The notes under the pieces were generated by a model. The model was not told the DNA's origin, made no database searches, and saw nothing but the letters and a program-made list of their open reading frames with translations. From Alteromonas naphthalenivorans (GTDB lineage Bacteria; Pseudomonadota; Gammaproteobacteria; Enterobacterales; Alteromonadaceae): DNA of 64,000 nucleotides. Positions 16,285 to 24,747 of this stretch are shown piece after piece; the stretch's first letter is position 1; each line of letters starts with the position of its first letter. The DNA lies in contig NC_015554.1 of the NCBI RefSeq assembly GCF_000213655.1, positions 2,728,001-2,792,000 of the forward strand, written 5' to 3'. Both the position numbers and the translations under genes were made by a program.

Positions 16285-17340
16285 ATGACAAATATGATCT
16301 CCCGATACGCGAGGGTATCGGCGTGCTGTGTAGTATTGGCACTCACAAGTGTACCGGCTTACAGCCAATTTATGGGTGACAAACAGGCTAAGTTAGTCGT
16401 GACTGAGCCTGTCTCTTTTATGTATGAAACCCGAAAAGTGGAGGCTGTGGGTAGTGCCGAGGCGCTTCGCTCCATTGCACTTTACCCCGCCGTTGCCGAT
16501 GAAGTCATCGAAGTCAATTTTGTTCCTGGCCAACTTGTTGAAGCTGGGAAAGTATTAATAAAGCTAGATAATCGTCGCCAGAAGAATGCCGTTAAGCGTG
16601 CTGAGCTAACATTAAAGGATGCACAGCGTACGCTTGATAGACTTATCACCAGCCATGCCCAAGGCGCAGTGCCTATCAGTGAACTTGACCTTGCACGCAC
16701 CCAGCGTGACCTAGCCGAAGTGGCTTTGGAAGAAGCTATTGTCGACTTAGATGACCGTTTTATAAAAGCACCTTTTGACGGCGTTGTCGGCATTACTGAC
16801 ATTGAAGTAGGCGACCGAATTAACGAGCAAACGTTAATCACTACGCTTGACCACAGAAGCAAGCTTTACATTAATTTCAAAGCCCCAGAAGCCGCTTTAC
16901 CTGTGCTGATGAACGCGCCCGATGTGACCTTAGAGCCATGGAGCGACCGCGAAGCGTCTATTAAAGCAGAAATTGCACAAATTGACTCGCGCATTAACGA
17001 AGCAGATCGTACCTTGCGAGCCCGCGCACTGTTAGACAACTCAGCAGACAAATTTCGCCCTGGCATGAGCTTTCGGGTGAATTTAAGCATTAAAGGCGAC
17101 CGCTATGCAGCCATTCCAGAAGCCGCATTACTATGGGGTGCCACTGGCGCATACATTTGGCTTGCAGAATCTGGAAAAGCGAAACGGGTTGATGTGAATG
17201 TTCATCAACGTTTGCGTGGCGCGATTTTAGTGTCTGGCGCCATTAGCGAAGGCGACACGTTAATTGCTGAAGGTGTACAACGCCTTCGAAATGGACAAGC
17301 GATTACGACGGAATTGGTTGGGGGCCCCGCCAATGAGTAA
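16285..17340 (+). CDS. RND efflux periplasmic adaptor (membrane fusion protein)
   Basis: 351 aa. Signal peptide about 1-27 (cleavage near AYS-QF). The lipoyl/barrel-sandwich halves are seen at EVIEVNFVPGQLVEAGKVLIKLD and FIKAPFDGVVGITDIEVGD, here only landmarks, with an alpha-hairpin between them (about 105-150). The beta-barrel and membrane-proximal domains follow. The protein joins an inner-membrane RND pump to an outer-membrane channel. Its last 8 bases overlap the permease gene, so they are co-translated. No outer-membrane factor gene is present; a TolC-type channel elsewhere is presumably used. Confidence 0.9.
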   Translation: MTNMISRYARVSACCVVLALTSVPAYSQFMGDKQAKLVVTEPVSFMYETRKVEAVGSAEALRSIALYPAVADEVIEVNFVPGQLVEAGKVLIKLDNRRQKNAVKRAELTLKDAQRTLDRLITSHAQGAVPISELDLARTQRDLAEVALEEAIVDLDDRFIKAPFDGVVGITDIEVGDRINEQTLITTLDHRSKLYINFKAPEAALPVLMNAPDVTLEPWSDREASIKAEIAQIDSRINEADRTLRARALLDNSADKFRPGMSFRVNLSIKGDRYAAIPEAALLWGATGAYIWLAESGKAKRVDVNVHQRLRGAILVSGAISEGDTLIAEGVQRLRNGQAITTELVGGPANE

Positions 17341-20300
17341 CGCGCCGGTAACCAATGACCTTCCCTCTTTATCAATTCGACGACCGGTACTCATTGTTGT
17401 TCTTAACTTACTTATTGCAATTGCTGGTTTATCGGCATTAAATGCACTAGAAGTACGAGAACTACCCGACGTAGATACGCCAAGAATTACGGTTACCGCC
17501 ACTTACCCTGGTGCATCACCGGAAACCGTAGATGCAGAGGTTACCAGTCGCCTAGAAGGCGCGGTAGCTCGTGTTAGTGGCGTAAAAAACATTTCCGCAC
17601 AAAGCGAAGAAAATTCAGCACGTATAAGGGTAGAGTTTCGCGCTGGCGTTAACTTAGAAGATGCCGCTAACGAAACCCGAGAATCGGTGAGCCGCGTTCA
17701 GCGACAATTACCAGATGATGTCGAAGAGCTTGCGATTATTCGCGCAGACAGTGATGCGCAAGCGGTGGTAAGCCTTGCGATTTCAAGCGACACCTTAGAC
17801 ATGGAAACCTTAACTGAGCGTGTTGACACCGATGTGGCTCCGCTTTTTTTGAGCATTCCTGGGGTGGCCGATGTCAGTATGAGTGGCGACAGAGAACGTG
17901 TACTTAGGGTATCCGTTGACCCACTTCGTTTAACCAGCTTTGGGTTATCGATGGCTGAAATTGCCAGCGCATTAGCGCTAGCCCCTTTTGATGTGCCCGC
18001 AGGGAGTATTCAATCTTCCGACCAAGCCTTAATTGTGCGCGCCGACGCTACATCAGTTAGTGCTGAAGATGTAGGTAATATTGTTGTTTCAGGTGATATA
18101 CGAATCGGCGACGTAGCCAGTGTGTATTTTGGCCCTGCCGATTCCAGCAGTATGGTTCGCCTTGATGGCCGCCCGGTTATTGGTTTAGGCGTTATCCGCC
18201 AAGCCAGTTCAAACACCATTGAAATTTCAGATGAAGTGCTTTCTATGGTGAAAGACTTGGACAAACGCTTTACTGATATGAAGATTGTAGTGACATCTGA
18301 CGACGCTGAATTTATTCGAGACTCGGTAAAAGAAGTTGTGGTATCGCTGAGTCTTACCGTGGCGTTAGTTGTTCTCACTTTACTCGTGTTTATTGGCTCT
18401 TGGCGCGCCACTATTGTGCCAGCCCTTAGCATTCCTGTCTCACTGGCCGGCGCGCTAGGCATTATTTGGGCCATGGGCTTTTCAGTTAACATTCTAACCT
18501 TATTGGCGTTGGTACTTGCCACAGGCATGATTGTTGATGACGCCATTGTGGTATCTGAAAACATTCAGCGCAGAAGAGCCATGGGGCTTGGTCCTCGGGC
18601 AGCAGCGGTTATTGGTACTCGTGAAGTATTCTTTGCGGTTATTGCTACCACGGCAGTATTAGCCTCGGTGTTTATACCCATTGCATTCCTGCCATCTACC
18701 GCAGGACGCTTATTCAGAGAATTCGGCGGCGTGCTAGCTGGGGCAGTTATCATATCTTCGTTTGTTGCTTTATCGTTAGTACCCGCGCTTACCGCTAGGC
18801 TTTCGAAAAAGCAATCTACGAAGTCGGGCTTTTTCGATGCCACCTTTGGCCGCTTCGGTCACGCCTGTTTACGTCTGTATCAAAAGTCACTGGTGTTTGC
18901 GCTAAAATACGCATGGGCGGTAGGCATAGTAAGCTTATTGGCTGGCGGTGGTGCGTACTTGCTGGCAAAGAATATCGATAATGAATTAATGCCAAGTGAA
19001 GATAGAGGCACAATTCGTATATTTGCTCGCGGGCCTGATGGTGCAGGCTTGAACTTCATGGACCGACAGGCCGAGAAGATGGAAGAAATGCTATTCCCTT
19101 ATGTAGAAAACGGCACCATCGACTCAATTTATACGGTGGTGGGGCAATGGGATCCTAACATTGTATTTATTACTGTTCCCCTTAAGCATTGGGATGACCG
19201 CGACAAGTCGTTACAAGATATCGTGGGTGAAATTCGCCCTGGCTTGCAAGCCATTCCAGGAGCGCCGGGCAATGCCTTTGGCGGAAACAGCCTTAATTTA
19301 CGGGGTCAAGGTGGTGGTTTAGAACTGGCACTCACTGGTGATACCTATGAAAATATTCATAAAGCGGCGTTAGCGTTTGCTATCGAGATAGAAAATGCGT
19401 TACCTGAAGTGGGTAGACCGCAAATTAGCTACGACCCTACTCAGCCTCAAATGCGAGTTAATATTGACAGACGTCGTGCAGAGGAATTAGGTGTTCCACT
19501 GCCTGATATTGCCAGCGCCCTTCGCGCTGCGGTAAATGGTGATGATATTGCTGATTTAAACGTGGGTGACCAAGCCATTCCCATTATGCTACAAACCAAT
19601 AATAGAAATTCTATTAACCCCTCAGACCTTACTAATCTGTATGTGAAAAGCAGTACTGGTAACCTGGTGCCATTATCCAGTGTCGCATTTATTACTGAAG
19701 AAGGTGTGGCCGCTGAACTTGAACGCCAAGCGCAGCGCCGTGCAATTAATATCGAGATGGATTTGCCGGAAGACTTAGCGTTAAGTGATGTAGTAGACAG
19801 CATTCGCGAACTTGGTAACGAAACGCTACCCGATGGCATGGGATTAGTATTCTTAGGTGAAGCACAAACCTATGAAGAAACGTCTAAGCAAGTCGCCCTA
19901 ACCTACGTACTCGCATTTATTATTGTACTGCTAGTGTTGGCAGCGCAGTTTGAAAGTGTGAATTCTGCCGTTGTGGTAATGTTAACGGTGCCCTTCGGTA
20001 TTGCTGCGGCTATTTATGCCCTGTACCTAACCAGCACAAGCATTAACATTTACTCGCAAATTGGCTTGGTAATGCTAATAGGACTATTGGCGAAAAATGC
20101 CATCTTACTTATTGAGTTTGCCGATCAGTTACGGGATAAAGGCTATAGCGTTTACGATGCCATTATAGAAGCGGGTCGCGTTCGTCTTCGCCCAATCATG
20201 ATGACATTGGTGTCCACTATACTAGGTGGCCTACCACTGATACTTTCAACAGGCGCAGGTGCCGAAGCGCGAAATGCGATTGGTTGGGTTGTCTTTGGTG

Positions 20301-20452
20301 GACTAGGTATTGCGGTGGTCTTCACCTTATACCTAACGCCAGTACTTTATCTTGCCCTAGCGCGATTTACTAAACCTCGCGCCGATGAAAGCCAGCGGTT
20401 AGAAGGGGAAATGCGAGAGGCTGAACTGCGCGAAGAAGCCAGTGTAAGTTAA
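17333..20452 (+). CDS. RND-family multidrug efflux permease (HAE1-like)
   Basis: 1039 aa from ATG 17333. An earlier in-frame start at 17264 lies inside the adaptor gene and lacks family homology, so it was rejected. Typical RND architecture: TM1 at about 25-45 (RRPVLIVVLNLLIA), first porter loop, TM2-6 with the motif LVLATGMIVDDAIVVSEN carrying the proton-relay Asp pair, second porter loop, and TM8-12 with LLAKNAILLIEFADQ. It is a proton-driven trimeric drug or detergent exporter. The length and the motifs match AcrB/MexF-type pumps. Substrate not predictable. Confidence 0.93.
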   Translation: MSNAPVTNDLPSLSIRRPVLIVVLNLLIAIAGLSALNALEVRELPDVDTPRITVTATYPGASPETVDAEVTSRLEGAVARVSGVKNISAQSEENSARIRVEFRAGVNLEDAANETRESVSRVQRQLPDDVEELAIIRADSDAQAVVSLAISSDTLDMETLTERVDTDVAPLFLSIPGVADVSMSGDRERVLRVSVDPLRLTSFGLSMAEIASALALAPFDVPAGSIQSSDQALIVRADATSVSAEDVGNIVVSGDIRIGDVASVYFGPADSSSMVRLDGRPVIGLGVIRQASSNTIEISDEVLSMVKDLDKRFTDMKIVVTSDDAEFIRDSVKEVVVSLSLTVALVVLTLLVFIGSWRATIVPALSIPVSLAGALGIIWAMGFSVNILTLLALVLATGMIVDDAIVVSENIQRRRAMGLGPRAAAVIGTREVFFAVIATTAVLASVFIPIAFLPSTAGRLFREFGGVLAGAVIISSFVALSLVPALTARLSKKQSTKSGFFDATFGRFGHACLRLYQKSLVFALKYAWAVGIVSLLAGGGAYLLAKNIDNELMPSEDRGTIRIFARGPDGAGLNFMDRQAEKMEEMLFPYVENGTIDSIYTVVGQWDPNIVFITVPLKHWDDRDKSLQDIVGEIRPGLQAIPGAPGNAFGGNSLNLRGQGGGLELALTGDTYENIHKAALAFAIEIENALPEVGRPQISYDPTQPQMRVNIDRRRAEELGVPLPDIASALRAAVNGDDIADLNVGDQAIPIMLQTNNRNSINPSDLTNLYVKSSTGNLVPLSSVAFITEEGVAAELERQAQRRAINIEMDLPEDLALSDVVDSIRELGNETLPDGMGLVFLGEAQTYEETSKQVALTYVLAFIIVLLVLAAQFESVNSAVVVMLTVPFGIAAAIYALYLTSTSINIYSQIGLVMLIGLLAKNAILLIEFADQLRDKGYSVYDAIIEAGRVRLRPIMMTLVSTILGGLPLILSTGAGAEARNAIGWVVFGGLGIAVVFTLYLTPVLYLALARFTKPRADESQRLEGEMREAELREEASVS

Positions 20453-20509
20453 GGCCAATACAAAAGGCGTGAATACTCACCTACTCCTTTGTACCTAAAG
20501 TATCTTCTA

Positions 20510-20537
20510 AAAGCCTCGTTTTTAACGGGGCTTTTTT
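20510..20537 (+). terminator. Rho-independent terminator after the RND operon
   Basis: AGCCTCGTT (20512-20520), TTT loop, AACGGGGCT (20524-20532), with one G-U pair and a run of six T's. Confidence 0.88.
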
Positions 20538-20633
20538 ATAACTCAGCGGCTTTTAAAAGCTGCACTATTTAAGCTTCATCATGATTATAATTGTCGCCGA
20601 TTGTGTAATTGGTAAATCATTTTTTCACTCTTT

Positions 20634-20667
20634 TATCAGGTGATAGCGGAACATTATCAGGCTGATA
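20634..20667 (+). promoter_or_regulatory. Twin palindromes upstream of nhaD, possible operator pair
   Basis: TATCA-GG-TGATA (20634-20645) and TATCA-GGC-TGATA (20655-20667) are two inverted repeats of the same half-site with centres about 21 bp apart, two helical turns. They lie about 110 bp before the nhaD ATG. This is a plausible binding site for a dimeric regulator; the regulator is unknown. Confidence 0.5.
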
Positions 20668-20774
20668 GTTAAAATGTCGCATAAAATAGTTCATTCATGC
20701 CCATTTCGCTGTTTATTTCATTCCCTAGCTCTTAAAATCCGCGCGAATAAAAATTGCTGTTAGGAACTGACACC

Positions 20775-22019
20775 ATGTTAGACGTGGCACTTATTGTCAT
20801 CGCCATTCTTGCACTACTGTGCGTTATCTTTGAAGACCTCATTCATATAGACAAAGCCAAAACCACCTTGTTACTTGGCACTATCTCTTGGCTACTTCTA
20901 TTTATATTTTCCCCCTCTATTTCTCAGACCGAGCACATCAACGATGCTTTGATGACTAACCTTACTGAGATTTCCACACTGTGGTTATTTTTGGTGGCAG
21001 CGATGACATTCGTGGCGTATTTAAACCGAAAAGGGTTAATTGAAAATGTGATGAATATTGTGATGCCAAAGAAAATTAGCTTGAAAGCATTACTGTTCTT
21101 TACTGCTATTTTCAGTTTTTGCTTCTCCTCATTAGCCGATAACATTACAGCAACTCTGGTTTCAATCGCATTAGTCTTGTCTTTGGGCTTACCATTAAAA
21201 CAAACTATACGCTTTTCCGTTTTGGTGGTGTTCGCCGTCAATTCTGGTGGGGTGTCATTGATTACCGGCGATGTCACAACGCTGATGATTTTCCTGCAAC
21301 AAAAAGTGTCTATTACCGAACTTCTCATGCTGATAGTCCCTTCTTTTGTCACCGTGATGTTGCTAGCAGCATTGCTTAGTATTGGCATTACTGGGGAAGT
21401 AAGAATTAAGAAACAGCGAAATGATATTGCGACGGTTGATTACATGATTGCCGCCATATTTCTTGCGACCATAATATTTACATTGGTCGCCAACGTCATG
21501 TTTTCCATTCCGCCCGTACTTAGCTTTTTAACCGGTATGGCGGTTATGTTTATGGTGGCAACGCTCTACGGGAAACATAACGACAACGACCCCATACTTG
21601 ACTACATTCGTTACATTGAATTCGATACCCTGCTGTTTTTCTTAGGTGTGCTATTGCTTGTAGGCATGCTGGAACACATTCACGCACTTAATGGCTTTAT
21701 GTATTTATACGATTCACTGCCTGTGAGCGTAGCCAATTATCTGATGGGGATAGTGTCATCCCTGATAGATAACGTACCTTTAACCGCAGCATTGTTAAAA
21801 GCTGAAATAGCAATGACGACGCCCGAGTGGTTATCGTTCACTTATGCGGTAGGTGTGGGTGGCTCTTTATTGGTGATAGGATCTGCAGCAGGTATTGTGG
21901 CCATGAGTAAAGTGGAAGGGCTAACATTCGCTACTTTCCTACGTTACTCTGGCCTATTACTGCTTACTTATAGCGTTGGCTACACCATGGTTTTGTTGTT
22001 AGCTAATGCATTTTTCTAG
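20775..22019 (+). CDS. nhaD: NhaD-type Na+/H+ antiporter
   Basis: 414 aa from ATG 20775 with AGGA nine bases upstream; a TTG at 20754 would add seven residues and has no ribosome site. About 10-12 membrane helices of the ion-transporter superfamily. Family-like stretches are FEDLIHIDKAKTTLLLG, FSFCFSSLADNITATLVS (Asp-Asn in a discontinuous helix) and VSSLIDNVPLTAAL (the repeat-related Asp-Asn). These two halves suit the NhaD group known in marine and halophilic gammaproteobacteria, where it exports Na+ or Li+ at alkaline pH. The palindrome pair upstream may mediate its control. Confidence 0.88.
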   Translation: MLDVALIVIAILALLCVIFEDLIHIDKAKTTLLLGTISWLLLFIFSPSISQTEHINDALMTNLTEISTLWLFLVAAMTFVAYLNRKGLIENVMNIVMPKKISLKALLFFTAIFSFCFSSLADNITATLVSIALVLSLGLPLKQTIRFSVLVVFAVNSGGVSLITGDVTTLMIFLQQKVSITELLMLIVPSFVTVMLLAALLSIGITGEVRIKKQRNDIATVDYMIAAIFLATIIFTLVANVMFSIPPVLSFLTGMAVMFMVATLYGKHNDNDPILDYIRYIEFDTLLFFLGVLLLVGMLEHIHALNGFMYLYDSLPVSVANYLMGIVSSLIDNVPLTAALLKAEIAMTTPEWLSFTYAVGVGGSLLVIGSAAGIVAMSKVEGLTFATFLRYSGLLLLTYSVGYTMVLLLANAFF

Positions 22020-22063
22020 TAAGACAATGTACTAGTAAGACAATGTACTAGCGAGAAAATGTA
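22016..22063. repeat. Three tandem 16-bp repeats at the nhaD stop codon
   Basis: CTAGTAAGACAATGTA occurs at 22016-22031 and again at 22032-22047, then a three-mismatch copy at 22048-22063. The first copy contains the nhaD stop codon. The exact identity of two units suggests recent slippage duplication. Confidence 0.85.
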
Positions 22064-22103
22064 CTGAAATCACTATTCAGTGACCCAGTCTTTGCTACCA
22101 ATC

Positions 22104-22139
22104 TTTGTTACAAAGCTTGTTACCAAGCTTTGATACAAA
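22104..22139. repeat. Inverted repeat between nhaD and the TerB-like gene
   Basis: CAAAGCTTG and CAAGCTTTG pair around a TTAC loop, with outer TTTGT/ACAAA pairs across a small internal mismatch. No T-run follows on either strand. A 10-bp direct repeat, AGCGCTAGGC, lies further right at 22171 and 22189. The function may be transcript-end protection for the convergent genes. Confidence 0.5.
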
Positions 22140-22200
22140 AAAAGTAACTTGTGTGCATAACATCTAGCTAAGCGCTAGGCGTTTACCGAGCGCTAGGCAG

Positions 22201-22620
22201 TTAGTGCGGAGCTTGGTTGTTAAGCTGATTAGACAGCGTACTGCTGCCTGCTATCAATGCCTTGGCCAATAGTTTGTGGGTAAGTACCGATAACAGCTCT
22301 GTTTCTGCTTCACTTCGCTCTCCATCAACGCCAGTGATTGCCATGGCAACCTCTAGGGTTTTTTCCGCGTTAAAAGATAGGTCATCTTTTAACGCGCGCA
22401 TGAACTCAAGTTCATCGCCAGTATCAATAGCTTGTCTGGTCTGGTAAATCGTATCGTTTAAAAAAGCTTCCCGGCAGATTGGACTTTGCCAATCTAGTTC
22501 TTCAACCATGGAATTGAGATAATCTTGTTCAGATAACGTCACCATACCGTCTACTTGATATAACAATACTGACAATTTGATAAGTGCTTGATTAAAGGTT
22601 TGTTGCTGTGAAAGTTGCAT
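22201..22620 (-). CDS. TerB-like small helical protein
   Basis: 139 aa, predicted all-helical and soluble. Two repeated helix pairs carry acidic loops typical of TerB/DjlA-N domains: VLLYQVDGMVTLSEQDYL near residue 17 and AMAITGVDGERSEAE near residue 92. TerB domains are membrane- or metal-associated and occur in tellurite/phage-stress gene neighbourhoods, but single-domain copies are widespread and undefined. The ATG has AGAGGA seven bases upstream. It lies 274 bp downstream of the SMC operon on the same strand; co-transcription is possible but unproved. Confidence 0.6.
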   Translation of the reverse strand: MQLSQQQTFNQALIKLSVLLYQVDGMVTLSEQDYLNSMVEELDWQSPICREAFLNDTIYQTRQAIDTGDELEFMRALKDDLSFNAEKTLEVAMAITGVDGERSEAETELLSVLTHKLLAKALIAGSSTLSNQLNNQAPH

Positions 22621-22894
22621 AGTTTCATCCTCTTCGTGCCATACGCATTGGCACCACTACTTGCCCGCATCCTGCTAGGCAGTTTATTGTTTTTCACGAG
22701 AGTATTAATGTTGCTCCTGCTCGTTGACAGCTATATCACGCCACCATGAACAATTAAGTTCAATGTGTGAATTAAATGTAAAATAACTGTTGCTATTATA
22801 GTCTTTTCTTTGCGAGATCCAAGTAAACTTGCGTATAAGAAGCCCGAAATAAGTGTAAAGACAAATGTAAAAACCAATATAATAAATAGAGCCG

Positions 22895-24115
22895 CTAGCG
22901 CAGCCCTAGGGTGATATCGTTAATGTAGAAGTTGCCTGTAAACGTTTTGTCATTTTCACCATGAGGATCGAGGGCAAAAAATTGCTTTTCTTGATCGGCA
23001 AGCGCTTGATAGCCTCCAATCACTTGATACATCCATACCTCACGATCAAACGCTAACGCTTTTTCTTCATAATAGGTTAACGCTGTTTTCGGTTGGCCCG
23101 AATCAATAACCTCACAGAAGAAGTCTTCTATGGCTAACTGTAATTCATCCTTTTCAAGAGATACCGTAGATTGTTCGGTTACATCGATATCTTGCTGTGG
23201 TTCAGCATCATCATGTTTAGTAGCACGTTGATGAATATGCGTAAGCGAGGACACAATCTCTTGGTAATCGTTTTCGTGCTCAACATTATTCACATCTGGC
23301 GCAGCGGCACTCATCACGCTGCTTGATTGATTAAACAGTACTGGCACTTGCGTCAAGTTAGTGTAGTTACCCGGCGCAAAGTCAGGGTGTTGCTCCATGT
23401 GTAGCAAGTAGCCCTTAAGCAAGCGAGTACGACCTTGGAATTCTCTGAATCGCCCGAGTAAATCTATCAAACGCGCTTGCACCACCGAGAGTTCTTGCGC
23501 AGCTTTTGAAAAACGCTGCTGCAAAGACACCACCAGCAAATGGCGAAGTTCGCGGTTTGAACCCGCTATTTCACTTAATTCATCGAAGCGGAAACATTCC
23601 AGCTGTGATAGCAAGTCAGTCACCTGCCCTTGCGCTAGTTCATTTTCACGAATTTTCGCATCTACCGACGACACATAACCAAACTCATTAGTAATGCGCC
23701 CGAACAACACACGTACGCTGTTCGATAAAGACTCTGACAGTTGATACACATGCTCGGTTAAATCGCTCATGTGCGCAGCGGATTCGTTGTATTTATTGTA
23801 ATGCAGGGCTTCTTTATAATGCTCTGCTAAGGTTTTTAAACTCGCGAGCGACGCACCGATATTGGCATTAATGGTGCGGTTTCTTTCATCTTGTAAGCTA
23901 CCTTCTAGTAACGTACGAACTGCACTTTTAAGTCGTAATTCACTTTGCGATTCAGGGCGCCACAGCACACCAAGCTGCACCAATTGCTCTAATACCTTAG
24001 GGCTGTGGTTTTGCTCATCAACCGTGCCGTTTATATAAACCTGCATGATAAGGTCGCTGTGCTTACCCAATGCATTTAGTAAGCGAGCACCTGTTTGAAT
24101 AAGCGCTTGGCTCAT
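22895..24115 (-). CDS. Kleisin-like partner of the SMC ATPase (MukF/MksF/JetA-like)
   Basis: 406 aa, third gene of the SMC operon, its start overlapping the previous stop by 4 bp. The N-terminal ~100 residues look like a winged-helix unit (SPKVLEQLVQLGVLW, then RLKSAVRTLLEG). Long helices follow (about 100-240), a Ser/Ala/Asp-rich linker (about 260-320), then a short C-terminal domain. That order (winged helix, helical bundle, flexible linker, small C-terminal domain) is what MukF/MksF kleisins have. The assignment rests mostly on operon context and architecture; I did not recognise a signature residue. It would link the two heads of the SMC dimer. Confidence 0.6.
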   Translation of the reverse strand: MSQALIQTGARLLNALGKHSDLIMQVYINGTVDEQNHSPKVLEQLVQLGVLWRPESQSELRLKSAVRTLLEGSLQDERNRTINANIGASLASLKTLAEHYKEALHYNKYNESAAHMSDLTEHVYQLSESLSNSVRVLFGRITNEFGYVSSVDAKIRENELAQGQVTDLLSQLECFRFDELSEIAGSNRELRHLLVVSLQQRFSKAAQELSVVQARLIDLLGRFREFQGRTRLLKGYLLHMEQHPDFAPGNYTNLTQVPVLFNQSSSVMSAAAPDVNNVEHENDYQEIVSSLTHIHQRATKHDDAEPQQDIDVTEQSTVSLEKDELQLAIEDFFCEVIDSGQPKTALTYYEEKALAFDREVWMYQVIGGYQALADQEKQFFALDPHGENDKTFTGNFYINDITLGLR

Positions 24116-24747
24116 AACAAACTACCCTGGGTAATAGCAGCATCAGCTTGCTCAGATAAACTTAACGCTTCTGTTTCATCAATAAAACGCAGCATTTCAT
24201 ACAAGTGCTCTACTTTACCGGTGGCAAGGTAAATCTGCTTTTCTGGGTTTGGCTTGGTTAAGTAACCCATTTCGGTTAAGCGTTTAAATACCTGCTTTAA
24301 CTGGCCATCTAAATTCACGCTGGTAGAACCAAACATGCGGTAACGAGAAATTTTCTCTAGTTGCTCGGCATACGCAGGGGTATCTTCAATAGTAGTTTGC
24401 AGTTCGTTTAAGCGAATAGCGTTGCCCATAGTCACCGGCATATCAGACTCATTGGCTTGTTGTACTAACAACAACCATTCCACCAGCGGCACTAAGTTCG
24501 ACGCAGTATCCTGAAACTGTTGGGTTAGAATTTTGCGCTCTGCCTCACCAATGGTTAAGTAACTGGCAAAAAAAACATCGCCTTCAGCTGTGCTTGAAAG
24601 TGTGCGGTTTAGCAATGCTAAATGAGGCTCTAATTGCTGAGCTTTCTCACGGTTTTTCAAAAAGCGCCATGCTTCTTCGTCAGTAACCTGACAAATAAAA
24701 GTCCCTTGCAATAGTGCGCTTAACACGCGGCCTTGTTCCGTCATCAT
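24112..24747 (-). CDS. MukE/MksE/JetB-like partner of the SMC ATPase
   Basis: 211 aa, second gene, overlapping both neighbours by 4 bp (ATGA), a sign of coupled translation and a fixed complex. The C-terminal half has a winged-helix pattern of KITE proteins: LDGQLKQVFKRLTEMGYL, then a beta-hairpin NPEKQIYLATGKVEHLYE. Size fits MksE/JetB (about 200 aa). The upstream ATG has a second ATG one codon later. Function by analogy: it binds the kleisin and modulates ATPase activity and DNA loading. Recognition is by size, fold pattern and position, not by a unique motif. Confidence 0.6.
   Translation of the reverse strand: MMTEQGRVLSALLQGTFICQVTDEEAWRFLKNREKAQQLEPHLALLNRTLSSTAEGDVFFASYLTIGEAERKILTQQFQDTASNLVPLVEWLLLVQQANESDMPVTMGNAIRLNELQTTIEDTPAYAEQLEKISRYRMFGSTSVNLDGQLKQVFKRLTEMGYLTKPNPEKQIYLATGKVEHLYEMLRFIDETEALSLSEQADAAITQGSLL

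Larger units (their letters stand above)
20453..20774. other. Gap between the RND permease and nhaD
   Basis: It holds the permease terminator, then an A/T-rich stretch with two near-identical palindromes (listed separately) and the nhaD leader. No reading frame or recognised riboswitch was seen. Confidence 0.5.

Noticed and set aside
17264..17332. An earlier start for the RND permease
   Set aside because: The extra 23 residues lie inside the adaptor gene and lack family similarity; ATG 17333 overlaps the adaptor stop as usual in such pairs.
20538..20774. A sodium riboswitch before nhaD
   Set aside because: No multi-stem conserved structure could be recognised; only the twin palindromes are supported.
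22104..22139. A terminator for nhaD or the TerB-like gene
   Set aside because: The hairpin is good but no T-run follows on either strand; the A-run precedes it in the minus direction.
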